Assembly (NCBI GenBank): GCA_025200525.1
Contig: CM045767.1
Span: forward strand, 119,348,021 to 119,412,020
DNA from: Camellia lanceoleosa
Lineage: Eukaryota; Streptophyta; Magnoliopsida; Ericales; Theaceae
Direction of reading: 5' to 3'
Length of the DNA: 64,000 bases
The notes below the pieces were generated by a model that worked only from the letters and a program-made list of their open reading frames with translations, did not search any database and was not told where the DNA came from. Positions 1 through 11,393 of the stretch are shown in pieces. Position 1 is the stretch's first letter. The number at the start of each line of letters is the position of its first letter. Position numbers and translations under genes: made by a program.

Positions 1-809
1 AGCTCAAAGTATTATCTTGTTACAGTTAACATTTTTTGTTAATATTCTGTTAGGGATTTACACAAAATCAAATCATATACAAAGTGTACGACATATTTAT
101 TGAATTTTTCGAGGCAATGCTACCATTGTCTGGTGATCTGATTTACACTTTGTCACTAAGATAAGGGAAAGTGCAAATAAGATCACCAAAAAAAATATTA
201 TTGTTCTATACAAATTAACGAGTGTCATATGATTTATACACGATTTCATTCCTTTTAAATCCCTAATAGAATCGTAAAGAAAAATGTTAGGCATGACAAA
301 ATAATAGTTTGCAATGACTAATTAGTGAGTTTTGAAGTTCAGGAAGAGAAAATGCAAATGAGTCATAATTTAAAGTATTAAAAATAAATTATATTAATTT
401 TGTTCTTGGACTTTCTATATTTATTATTTTAATAATAAAAAATTCTAAAAATTAGATTGAAATAAAGAAACAAAATAATCCAATTTATTCTCTCAAAATC
501 ATTGAGGGGTTGTATCTAGTTTGAAATGGCCCATACCGAAATAGACTATTTTATTCTTAATTTTTATTTAATGTTTTTTTAAAAACATAATATAAATTTT
601 ATTTTATTTGTTGATACAATTTCTTAAAAACATTGGGCTAAATTAACATAGTATAAAAATTTATACAATTAAAATTATAGAAATCAAATTGATATACGAA
701 ATAAATTACAGAGACGGCAAGTAAATTTACACTATCATTTTTCTTTTGTATACTATATATTAACAAATTTAAATATTTATTATCGATAGAACACATAACA
801 TAGGATCGG
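1..809. other. AT-rich intergenic spacer
   Basis: No gene is visible. The stretch is AT-rich with homopolymer runs and short reading frames that have no recognisable domain. It leads into the first foldback MITE. Confidence 0.6.
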
Positions 810-1185
810 GGATGTTGCTGTGACTAAATCCTTGTAGCGATCTACTGTGAATTTGTGGAGGCTTTTTTCGAGTCTTTTTCGATAATCCGAACTGTTCATA
901 TTGTAGGATTCGTCGAGTATATCATCCATATAAAAAATCAAGTTAATCAAAAATCCATAACCCATGATCAGATTCAAATTGTTTTACAAAAATTATCAAG
1001 ATAATGTCAATCGTTTCTTGTTTAAAAAACAAATGTGCTCTTGTTATAAATATATAAATTTTTAATCAATTTCATTTTTTGCATGGATGATCTATTCAAT
1101 AAATCCTATAACATGTACAGTTTAGATTGTCAAAAAAAGCTCAAAAAAATCTCCACAAACTCACAGTTGATCGCTGCTCCTTTCA
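810..1185. mobile_element. Foldback MITE, family A, copy 1
   Basis: Two diverged inverted arms, about 815-1010 and 1020-1180, share the core gtttgtggag, the segment around tcgataatccgaac and the segment ccatataaaaaatcaagtt. The same words recur in the better preserved copy at 23038-23429. There is no coding capacity. The outer ends are eroded, so I give no target duplication. Confidence 0.55.
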
Positions 1186-1452
1186 CCCACATAACTACAC
1201 TATAATTATCCCATGCACGTTGATGACCACTTGGGTATGCATGTTACAAGCAAAATCTTTGACTTACAAATTCAAATTTTATAAAGCGGAGCCTGATACT
1301 TTTTATGTTGCCCCCTTTCACATATTAACGTCGAGGAATGCTATATTTATTTAAATTTTTATTAATAATCCTACTAAAAGTATATATGTTCAAATATCAT
1401 TAGATATTTAAATATTATTTTTTTTTTTGACAATTATTCACATTTATTTTGG

Positions 1453-2899
1453 AAAAAATTATTTATAAGTCCTATTAGGAGAACTTACACTATGTGAAGT
1501 TCTATGTAATTTCTTATAGAATTTCAAGTTCTATTTAGATAGGAATGTCTTTCACAAGCTTTTATGAGTTGTGAATAAATGGTATTAATATACTATTATA
1601 CCCTATAATGGCAAAGCTATATATGAGAAATTGAATGTTATCATAGATCATATTTATATTAATGTGAATTTGAATTTCAAAATATACAAACAAGTAACAT
1701 TTTCACATTCAATTTAAAAAATCAAAAATCTAGTAAGTTTGTGAAACGTAACGTGACACGTATGTAAATACTGAATACAATGTCACAACACAAATTTAAA
1801 GAAAAAATACAACCGAACGTAATACGCACAAAACATGACAACATTACAGATGTGGGTTAACATAACAATCTAAATGTAACATTATTGGAGGCTAATGAAA
1901 ATGTGCCAATGTATAGATGTATCATATTACAATGCGAATGTGTTTTTTTGCATCTGAATGTCGCATTTGACATGATCATGTTACGTTACATTTATGTAGG
2001 TGTCACGTTACATTTTGCAAACTTAATGGGTTTTTAATTTTTTTAATTGAATGTGAAAATGTTATTGGTTTATGAAAAATTGTACATCCATACATTCACA
2101 CACTTTCATTAGCCTTCAATAACGTTACATTTAGGTTGTAATGTTAACCCACATATGCAATATTGTCATATTTTGTGCGTGTTATGTTTGGTTGTATTTG
2201 TCTTTGAATTTGTGTTGTGATATCACTGTATTAAGTATTTATATATGTGTCAACGCTATATTTCACAAACTTAATGGGTTTTTAATTTTTTTAATTCAAT
2301 GTGAAAATGTTGTTGGTTTATGAAAAATGGTACATCCATACATTAGCACATTTTCATTAGCCTCCAATAACGTTACATTTAGATTGTAATGTTAACTAAC
2401 ATCTATAATGTTGTCATATTTTGTACGTGTTACGTTCGGTTGTATTTTTTCTTTGAATTTGTGTTGTGACGTTGTTATATTCAATATTTATGTACGTGTC
2501 ACGTTACGTTTTACAAATTTATTAGGTTTTTGATTTTTTAAATTAAATGTAAAAATGTTGTTTATTTGTGTATTTTGAAATTCAAATTCACATTCATATA
2601 GATATGATTTATGGTAACATTCAATTTCCTATATATGGTTTTGTTATTATTTATGATATTAACAACTAATATTGAAGGTAAAATGTGTATTTTGAAATTC
2701 AAATTTACATTCATATATATATGATCTATGGTAGCATTTAATTTTCTATATATGATTTTGCCATTATTTATGATATTAATAATTAATATTGAGGGTAAAT
2801 GTGTCAACAAATTTCTTACAAGACTTATGGAAATATAAGTTTTTTAGTAGAAACATATATAACATAAGCCTCCCTAATAAGACTTATAAATAATTTTTT
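1453..2899. mobile_element. Long foldback element with internally tandem right arm
   Basis: The left end near 1455 carries attatttataagtcctatt, and its inverted counterpart lies at 2881-2897. Long arms follow: text at about 1600-1900 (the reverse of ...aacgttacattta..., ...gtgtcacgttac...) returns inverted at 1990-2810. The right arm also holds direct tandem copies: a unit of about 250 bp beginning near 2001, 2248 and 2498 (the last partial), and a unit of about 122 bp at 2563 and 2685. The protein-like frames here are repeat by-products. Flanks resemble a T-rich 9-bp duplication but are not clean. Probably a non-autonomous TIR (possibly Mutator-like) transposon. Confidence 0.65.
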
Positions 2900-4130
2900 A
2901 TTTTTTTTGATTGGCAAAATAAACTTTATTGATTAGGAATTAAGATAAAAACCTTATATCGAATATCAATAAAGGAAAAATCCGATAAATACTATCAACA
3001 TCAAAGCTACACATCTTATTCCAATTAAGATAAATCTCTAACCAATCACATTTAACCTTTTGTATTTTTAATAAAATTATTACTATGTGTAGAATTATTC
3101 ATTAATGTCTACCAAAATAATTCATCTTTGTAAAATTTGGATCCTTTTTTTAATGTGACGTGTTGCCATTTAAATCATTCAAAATACAAAGGATCCAAAT
3201 TCATTTTTTTATAACGTCATTGTTAGAACATTCTCTCTCTGGACTCATGTGCATATACGGAAAATTATTCCATTATTCGGATCATGAGTTTTTGTGTCAA
3301 TTACATTTCTAGTGGACGTAGACCTCCACAAAGTGAAACCTTCTATTCATTTGATCTATGATGATTGGTCAGGATTAAAATTGATGTAAAAGTTTGGAAA
3401 TATCAAAGATTCCAAATTAGTACTCTTTTTCGTTTCAAATGATTTGTCCGGCATAAAAAATAAAAGATAAAAAGTAATATATTTTTGTGTTAAAATTTTC
3501 AAATAATCTGATTTTTTTTTTTTAATTTTTGAAAAGAATTTGAAAATATTGACATAAGAATACATTAAGTTCTTGATTTTCATATCGAATAAACAATTCG
3601 GGACAAAAGTGGTAAATCATATAAAAATATTGAGACATGTAAATTTGATACAAAATAATAATTAAAAATATATTAAAAGAAAAATTGAGATATAAAATCT
3701 CATACAAGCACAAAAAATGGACTTGTGCACATTTATGTACTAGAAGGAAAACACAATAAGACTTTTTTTTTTTTTTTGAAAAAAAGAAGAAAAACTTGAA
3801 TGATGGCATGACTATTATTGTAAATGCTTTTGTGATTGTGGGCATTTTCAGAAATTAAAAAATAACAATTCAGAGGAAGTTTGAAAAAAAAAAATTTCAA
3901 ATGTGTGATAAAATTTTAATTATTTTAAGAAGTAATACTGATTTGTAGTTTTTTCAACAAAAAATAAAAAAGAAAACAAAAGAAAAGTGACATGCCTACA
4001 CTAACTCAGAATTAAAAACTTTATATAATAGATATATAATAGATGTGTGTATATATATATGTCATAAAAAAAAATTTAAAAAAATAAAAGAAAAGATTCC
4101 TAGGTGCTGTCAGTTCTCAAGTTCATCCAC
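2900..4130. other. AT-rich spacer, no gene seen
   Basis: Contains T/A homopolymers and low-complexity reading frames rich in Phe, Lys and Ile, with no domain. No tRNA-like or splice-bounded structure was found. Confidence 0.5.
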
Positions 4131-4135
4131 CAATA

Positions 4136-4445
4136 ATGCTACGGGCTCAGATATAAAATTTAAAAATTATTTAAAATTTTATATCAATAATTCATATTCA
4201 TTTTTTCTGTAAATCTCGTATTTTACCAATTCAATTGCTACCACGTATAAACCTCAAGACAAGTGACCAAATGATAAAGTCTGGAGGATAAAATTCACAA
4301 GTCTCGAGTTCGACATAACCTATATATTCATTGCTACGGACCCATATATAAAATTTAAAAATTATCTAAAATTTCACATCAATAACTCATATTCATTTTA
4401 TCTGTAAACTTTACATTTTATCAATTCAATTTCTACCGCGCATAT
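4136..4445. repeat. Diverged direct duplication, period about 196 bp
   Basis: A segment starting gctacgggctcagatataaa near 4138 recurs near 4333 as gctacggacccatatataaa. Both continue into matching text ending in a run like ttcaattgctaccac / ttcaatttctaccgc. A short piece, cataacctatatattcattg, recurs again near 4768. Confidence 0.6.
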
Positions 4446-5556
4446 TTATTTTTAAATAAATTCTAGTTCTCTAATTCTGAGACGCTGCTTTTTTAGTTCA
4501 TCCACATGAGCTCAATCATACATATGGCCATGTGGAGCCCAAGTCATTTCTCATACGAAACTGGCCGGCCCTACTGCCCTCATTTCGAAGCTATATATTC
4601 CACTTTAGTTTTCTTCTTATTACGTTGTAAAAAGAAAATATTATATATAATTTTATTTTTTATTTTATATATATGTATATATTTTTAAAAAATTTAAACA
4701 CAAACAAATAAATTTCATATTTATTTATTTATTTATTAACGTGAATTTATTATGTTTACATTGAATTGACATAACCTATATATTCATTGACATTCTATGA
4801 TGTCGACCAAAATGTGTAGACATTTTTGAAAGGTATAGAATCCAATGAAGTTACTTTATCATTGTTTAAACTTTAAAGAGTCACGAGATTGACCATCTAT
4901 CCACATATTTATGTGAAGAAGCCCAAATAAAAATCAAATTCTACACGGATTATCTTATCTTATGCTTGGCCCACTCAATAATGTAGTTTTGTCTTTATTG
5001 CTTTTAATTAAGATTACTGGCAAGTTCCAAGTTAGCATGCAAATTATGTAAATAATAATTGAGGTGTGAAACAAACATGAGCAGATTCCCTCCACTGTTT
5101 GGATTGGAGGACCTAATTTGGCTCATCTAGCGTCTATTTTGTGTTCATTTTATTGATTCGAATCGCCCAATTTTTAGTCCATTTTGCATAGATCATGCAT
5201 ATAAAAAAATAGATTAATTAAGTATAAACAATCACATGTTTGGATTACAATTATCTTTAAAAAATGTAATTTAAAAAGTAGATCATCGATTTTTTTATAA
5301 AATAAATGTAATCTAAATACGTAGTTACTTATCAATTTAATTTTTTGCATGCATGACGAAGATACGTTGAATATGATAACTGCTAGCAATTATTTTTTAA
5401 AGTAGTTAACAATATAAATAGTTTTGTGTGAACAGAAAAAGAAAATTACATAACCTACAAATCTTTTAAATTGTGTGCTTCATATAATAATACATATTAT
5501 ATGTGATTGATCCTGTATATATACATATTATTATTAAATAAATGTAATTATATGTG
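4446..5556. other. AT-rich spacer, no gene seen
   Basis: No supported gene. Around 5170-5370 there are short stretches resembling the ends of MITE family A (tgcatagatcatgcatataaaaaa and an inverted relative near 5345), too decayed to call. Confidence 0.45.
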
Positions 5557-5973
5557 CATGGAAACAGGATCGGCTCTAAGATTTAGGGGACTCAAGGCGA
5601 ACTTAAAAAATGGGGCCCGCTTACATTGAAAAAAAGAGATAAAACGATAAGTTACAACTTTTTTATTTATTTGTAACCACAAAAAAATTTACTTGTATAT
5701 ATAATCATTAAAAATATAAATAAAAATTTATTTTCATATATTAAGATAGGAAGCAATCATTATAAATATTTAAAAATAAAAATAAAAATCTAGTCTTCTT
5801 GTTTTTTTTTTTTTAGCTCCATGTTCTATTGGGCCTATAGTATTTGGGCCTTTTTTTTTTTTTTTCATATCTAAAACACAAAATTATATTTAAGAATTCT
5901 TATTTTCAATCCAAATTTAAAGCTAAGACACAGGCCTCTCTTACCTGCACCCAAGGGCGGCCCTGCATGGAAA
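5557..5973. mobile_element. hAT-type MITE with perfect 8-bp target duplication
   Basis: The element runs from 5565 to 5965 (401 bp) and is flanked on both sides by the direct repeat catggaaa (5557-5564 and 5966-5973). An 8-bp duplication is the hallmark of hAT transposons. Its ends are inverted: caggatcggctctaag on the left and, read inward from the right, cagggccgcccttggg. It has no transposase, so it must be moved by a related hAT element. The decayed hAT at 31.7-35.2 kb has similar G/C-rich ends but is not proven to be its partner. Confidence 0.85.
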
Positions 5974-6088
5974 TGGAATGGATGCTTGCGTGGGGAAGCA
6001 CTTTGTTCAATTTGGTTATTTGGTACATGTGTATTTTTAGGTCCATTATAACTATTTAATTTAGCATAGAGCCTAAAGCATAACTTGG

Positions 6089-6089
<1 letters not shown>

Positions 6090-6125
<36 letters not shown>
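6090..6125. repeat. (GA)n microsatellite
   Basis: An uninterrupted GA dinucleotide run of roughly 17 units. Confidence 0.95.
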
Positions 6126-6127
<2 letters not shown>

Positions 6128-6437
6128 CGTTTCTTTGAACCATCTTCTTCAAATTAAGAAGCACTTGCGATTATTTTATAAGGAAAAAATAGATGGAATG
6201 GAACTTAGAGACTAAAGGCAGTGGTGCAAATTAGCAATGACATGCACTATAATTATCAGAGTAAAATTACAGACAAGTGGTTGAGAACTTTGTCGCAATC
6301 TTATCAATCAATACAAATTATAAATAAAATTAAGTAAATACTTTTTTTTATTTTTCTGAAGTTAAAATTTACAAGTTAGTGTGAGAGCTAGCAGGATAGG
6401 TTCAATCTATGTTGGACATCTATTTAATAGAAATTAC

Positions 6438-6826
6438 GTGGGTGTTTGAGAAGTGGCTATTTTAGAAGTTTTTTTGACTATTTTAGTAAGTTATTTTACT
6501 TTTTGTGTTTGGAAAGATAGGATGGATTTTTATTTGAGTTGTGTATTGAAAAATATGTTTGAAATGATGTTTGAAACTGAAATGACAAATTTGTCCCTAA
6601 CTTTATTTTTTCCAAAATAGGTTTAAAGGGACAAAATTATCATTTATTTTGGAAATGATGGGGCTGTCCCTACACTGTCACGTTGACAGTGTAGGCTGAT
6701 TCTATATTAGAGCTATATTTTAAAAAAATAAAATAAATCAATGGGTTTGTGTGACTTTTTGGCTTTTTTTTTTTTTTGTATTTGAGGCTATTTTAGCCTC
6801 AATTTTTGCTTCCCAAACACCCCCGA
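6438..6826. mobile_element. MITE, family B, copy 1
   Basis: The left end gggtgtttgagaagtggc is matched in inverse by the right end, which reads inward gggtgtttgggaagcaaaaa; ggctattttag also lies in both arms. No coding capacity. A related copy is at 53748-53994. No clean target duplication was found. Confidence 0.6.
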
Positions 6827-7635
6827 GTAAGAGGTGGGATATTTTATTACAAAAAAGTGGAAATATTTGTAGGGTGTAATTATTTTTGTGTTTTTCTACT
6901 CTAAAAAACACTCGCACTCCTATGTATTTGCAATGTTTTTTTGTCAAATAGCCTGACTTATAGTTTTTCCTTCTGTTTATGGGAATGGATGCTATGCTTT
7001 GTTCTTATTTTTTCAAACCCCATACTTGGTTGAACATCTTCAACGGTAGTAGGTATTTTATCTATCTAAATATTACTATAAAGTATATATTTTATTTTAC
7101 TTATTAACTATTTTATGTTTTTACTCCAACCATGCTCTTTATTTTAGCTATTTATCCAAATACTATTAATTTTATAGAATGTCACGTTAATAACAAAGAT
7201 GGAGGGAAATGATCCTAATGATTGAATACATTTTGCCCAGCGTTGAAGGCTAGCTATATGTAGCTAGTGAATATGAGTTGAGCCAAAATGCCTAATCATA
7301 TGCCTAGTGCATTGGAATTGAAAAAAGTGAATCACACGAGGCATTTTAACTAAAAAGTTTTATATGCTTAGTGCATTGAAGATGCTTAAATGATTATAAA
7401 TAAATAAAAATCAATTAATTTTCAATTAGGAACTGGCACATCGTGAGTTTGAGATAATTGTATGACGTGAAAAATTAATAATAATAGAAAATCCCGTATC
7501 ATTTTTATGCACCAGTCATATTTTTACAAACACAATTTTATTTCGAAATATTTTAATTATATTAGGTAAAGAAAAAAGTATTTTCCCTCTCTCATCCAAA
7601 AAAAGAAAACCTAACATTCGAAACCCAAAGGGTTG
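6827..7635. other. AT-rich spacer, no gene seen
   Basis: No supported gene or clear repeat before the promoter-like segment at 7640. Confidence 0.45.
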
Positions 7636-7639
7636 TCAG

Positions 7640-7730
7640 ACCCAAAAACAAAACTCAATGGGCTGCTAACTTGGGTTTGGGGGCCTAAAACTATCGTAAA
7701 TTAGGTCCAAAGCCCATAAGGATTAGAGAC
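7640..7730 (+). promoter_or_regulatory. Promoter-like segment with site II-type motifs
   Basis: A compact G/C-richer segment carries aatgggctgc near 7658 and aaagcccata near 7709, both matching the TGGGCY 'site II' motif (one on each strand). Such motifs are common in promoters of plant housekeeping, ribosomal and organelle-targeted protein genes. It lies 60-150 bp upstream of the ATG at 7793, as expected of a core promoter. That it is active is inferred. Confidence 0.4.
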
Positions 7731-7792
7731 CCGTGAAAGAGAAGCAAAAGCAGAGTCACTACACCAGTAGCACTGTTCAGAGCAGAGCATCA

Positions 7793-7818
7793 ATGGCGGT
7801 CTCGAGCTCAACGATTCG
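7793..7818 (+). CDS. Possible orphan first coding exon (MAVSSSTI...)
   Basis: An ATG in good plant context (catcaATGGCG) opens a short frame, MAVSSSTIR, which meets a consensus donor (CG|GTAACA) at 7819. Read through, the frame stops at once, so it only makes sense if spliced. The Ser-rich start would suit an organelle transit peptide, but this is weak. I could not find a following exon in phase: acceptors near 8781 and 9651 both give early stops. It may be the start of a broken gene, or one whose later exons are very short. Product unknown. Confidence 0.25.
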
Positions 7819-7982
7819 GTAACAATCGTATTTTAACCTTATGTATCTACATAAATGTATGTATATATATCTAAGTCTCTTCGTTGTTATCTGTCTGTGG
7901 AGGTTTTGTAATGCTTTTAGGTCTTAGGTTCTTCATTTCATGGAGTGTGATGCATTTCTAGTGATTTGCTAGAGGCTATTCA

Positions 7983-8050
<68 letters not shown>

Positions 8051-10689
8051 ACACAAGCTACTATCCTTTAGCTGAATACACCCAGGTTTACTTAAAATAC
8101 AGATTGGCCTTGTAGTTTGAAAAATTACAATAACCTTTTGTTAAAATTTTTTATTTAAGAGAATTAACTGAAAAAATAAAATTTCTATCTGTTTATCCAA
8201 TATAATAATAAAATTACCTTAATATTAATTGAAATAAATTTCTGCTATGGTGAAAAACTGTTAATTAATTTGATGATTTATTAATAGAATGAGCTGTTTG
8301 TTGTAAAATTAGAAACTTTATGGGACAGGATGTAATTTTCAAAATTATAGGAGCAATTTGTATTTTAAGCAAACGGCAATCCAATTTGTCATGCAACATA
8401 CAAAACTTGCAATGTTATCACTTTATACAATTTTTTTTTTTGGATGTGTGTGTGTGTGTGTTTGTTTTTAGTGGAAATTATAAGACAGGAAGTGGGAAAA
8501 GTATTTGCCAAAAAGGGGGTGGAGTTGAAACTTTTGTTGTGGTTTTGTTGCACAGAAAAAGTTGCACTACCCATTTTTTTGTAATTATTTTTGGTCTTTT
8601 AGACTAATTTATAATTTCCCCTTGTTTTTATTCTTTGCAATTATTTCGAAGCAACATTAATATTATTGGATAGTGTCCACATATTGGGATATCCAGTTAC
8701 CAATATATCCATTTTATCAGTGTTTGGTAACTTGTTTCATGGGATTTTAAGTTAAAAAATAGTGCATGAAAATTTTTGCAGTTTGGAAATTGGAACTATT
8801 ATTGGAGGTTGATGTTGCAGTTGGAGCACTTAAAGATGTAGGTAAAATATGACACTCGTAATTTCTTGCCCTCGTAATGTAATGGATCATAATAAGAATT
8901 TGTACAAGATTGAAATTATGATTATTATTTTTTTGTTGAAGTCACTGTTACACATGTTATACAGTTTTTTTTGGTTCTTGGTAAGATCGCCTGCTTTATT
9001 TCCTCAATCCTTAAATAGAAGCTCTGCTTGATTATACTGATTATTTTGATACCCACCATTAACAGAATTCTAACTTCTAAGTTAATATTGCATTCTTACT
9101 TTCATTTTTTGCACCTTTGAAATGGTAAAATTATATAGTGAATCTCAAGATCTGACCATTACTATCTTACCCAAATTGGGGATGAGGCAGTTTTTTATTT
9201 ACATCGACCTACAAAAGCAAATCCAATTGCATCCAGTCTATTTTTCTTAATAAATTTGCAGTTATTTGCAAATTCATTGTTTTTATGGGCTTATATAATA
9301 ATTCATCCATTTCCATCTTTTTTGCATATATGTACCTCAAAAATTTCAGCTATTCAGAATCTCCGGCAATTATTCTGCTATCTGATTTCTTAGGGATGAA
9401 GGTCCAAACTGAAAAATAGATGGTTACCAAATCCCAAATTGGGTTTTTGTTCAATATTTTGACTTATGCAAATTACACCACTGAGAATCTAGCAATAGCC
9501 GGGTTATAATGTTGCAATTTAGATGATTGCGGGTTATCAATAGCCAAGCTCTTATCATGTCTAACCGGGCCATTACAAAGAACAGCCGTGTGAAGAAGGT
9601 CTAGTACTTCCTGTTTTGTTTTTTGCTTTTATGAACTATGTTTTCTGCAGATAAGCGTTGGTCACAGTGGCTTGTTCTCATAGTTAACGCTTGCTCCACA
9701 ATCTGTGGCTATTTGAAGGGAAGGACAGAAGGCAAAATATCCATGGTGATGGGTGATTGATTCTTCCTCTTTTTTCATGAAAAGTGAGGAAAGCTGCCTA
9801 TTGGTGTTAACCAGTTTGTAAGTTCCTAACTAAACAAAATAATGTTTATGGACCTTATTACCATATCTATGAAACAGTTTACACAACCTTTATGCTTTAG
9901 TGTACTCGGACATCTGTTTTTCTGCTATATAATTGCTGGAGTGCTATGAGTCTTCATTCATAAATTTTGTGGATTTTTTTTTTATAAGCTCTTCAGTTAA
10001 TGGCCGTTAGGGTTCTTTTCTTCCCCCATATTCTTTTATATACGGACAACTTGCCCACTTGTCTCTCACAACTTGGCCAAATCAAGGGAGCTGACACACA
10101 ATATTTCTAAGTACACCCACCAAAAAATAATTTTTTTTATTACAGTTTTACCCTTAAACAGAATTACTATTAAGGAAAAATTACTGGGAAAGAAAAACTA
10201 TTTTCTTAACTTCTTTCTTTGGAAATTCAGAATAGACAAGAACAGGGAATAATAATTCCATACTCTTCTTGTGAAACAATATGGGGAAAAAATCTTTTCT
10301 TTGTTTCCTGAATTCTTTAATATATGGATATAGAAAGTTGAATGTATAAAAAACTTAAGACTATCATAATAGGCAATAAAATATGTGGGAGCAAACTAAA
10401 GTAGTTAGTTTGTGCTGCAAATGTACCCATAAATGGAAGTAACATGAAAAAAGATCTTAAAAGAATCGTTTCAAATACAACTCCTCCTCCAAGAGAGTCT
10501 GAGAGTTGTGTGAATTCACCAACCCAGGTTGTCTGGGTTTTCTTGTACAATATTATTCTAAGTACCTAGAAACACATGCAGTACTCATAACTATAACCTG
10601 TTAAACACATCTTCAGCTATAACTATATTTGAAAAGTACATAATTTTAATTAAGAAAAACCAAGTACCTTTTACTGATACAAAACCTTT
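7819..10689. other. Unassigned spacer between orphan exon and WD40 gene
   Basis: Holds the microsatellite at 7987-8054 and several acceptor-like sites, for example ttttctgcag at 9650. The segment just left of 10690 would be the 3' UTR and terminator region of the minus-strand WD40 gene. No continuous coding signal was recognised. Confidence 0.45.
7987..8054. repeat. Compound (CT)n(CA)n microsatellite
   Basis: A CT run is directly followed by a CA run with one interruption. Confidence 0.95.
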
Positions 10690-11393
10690 TTATGAGAGGT
10701 CTCTGAAGAGAATGGCTTGGCGGCCAAGCTTAACTGGCAACCCAAAATTTTGATAAGCTCTGATCTCACCTCCCAGGCTTGCTGTCACAATTACCAATCC
10801 CCACGCTGTTGCTTGGACAGTGTTTCCTCCTCTGTGGCTACTACCCTCAAACAACGACCTGGACGACCAAGACTGAGACGGAGAACTCCCAGAATTGGAA
10901 ATAGAAGGTGAGTCACCATATCTAATTGACGAAGAATCTGAATTGAATGACTCTCCGATTCCAGTCTCAGAGTCGGTGCGAGAAATTTGAGCAAGGTCTT
11001 CATCCCAGCAACTTGAATCTCTCTCCAAGCCATTATTTTTCTTGGGAAGAGGTGGCAAATGTTTTTTACTGTTTGTTCCCGTCACGCTGTCTTCCCGGCT
11101 TGGAGATCCCATGGTGGAAGGTGGCTGATGGGTGGAGCGTTTCGAGTGTCTTTTGGAGTTCATTTCAATGATTGGCGGTTCAATTTTCATGCTACCTGGC
11201 CATGGGATGGCGACCGAAACATCTCTACACTGAAAGGCTTCGTGAGAGTTTGTGGTTATTAAACCTTTGCTTTTCCCTGCACCTGCGTTTCGTACCTTCC
11301 AGATATATACTTGAGAGTCCTCACTTGCACATACAACATATTTTCCATCTGCACTAAATGAAGCTGAAATTTGGCTGCTAGTATTTCTGAAAC
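10690..11393 (-). CDS. WD40 gene last exon, C-terminus
   Basis: The exon begins in phase after the G of exon 6 ([18 protein letters not shown]), carries the last WD repeat ([16 protein letters not shown]), then a Ser/Pro/Lys-rich linker with PPLPKK, and ends with a conserved-looking segment ([20 protein letters not shown], then [18 protein letters not shown]) and TAA at 10690-10692. It is 704 nt with no internal stop. An ATG inside this exon at 11190 could be mistaken for a gene start. Confidence 0.9.

Noticed and set aside
2141..2810. Frames giving repeated peptides such as IYMNVNLNFKIH
   Set aside because: Direct translation of the 122-bp and 250-bp tandem repeats of the foldback element, not a gene.
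4255..4320. Possible SINE with a gagttcga B box-like word
   Set aside because: No convincing A box at the right distance and no A-tail; lies in a diverged direct duplication.
5844..6164. Overlapping frames on both strands around the (GA)n run
   Set aside because: They come from the MITE end and the microsatellite (SLSLSLS-type translation); no domain.
10717..11357. Plus-strand frames of 60-75 residues
   Set aside because: Shadows of the last exon of the WD40 gene.
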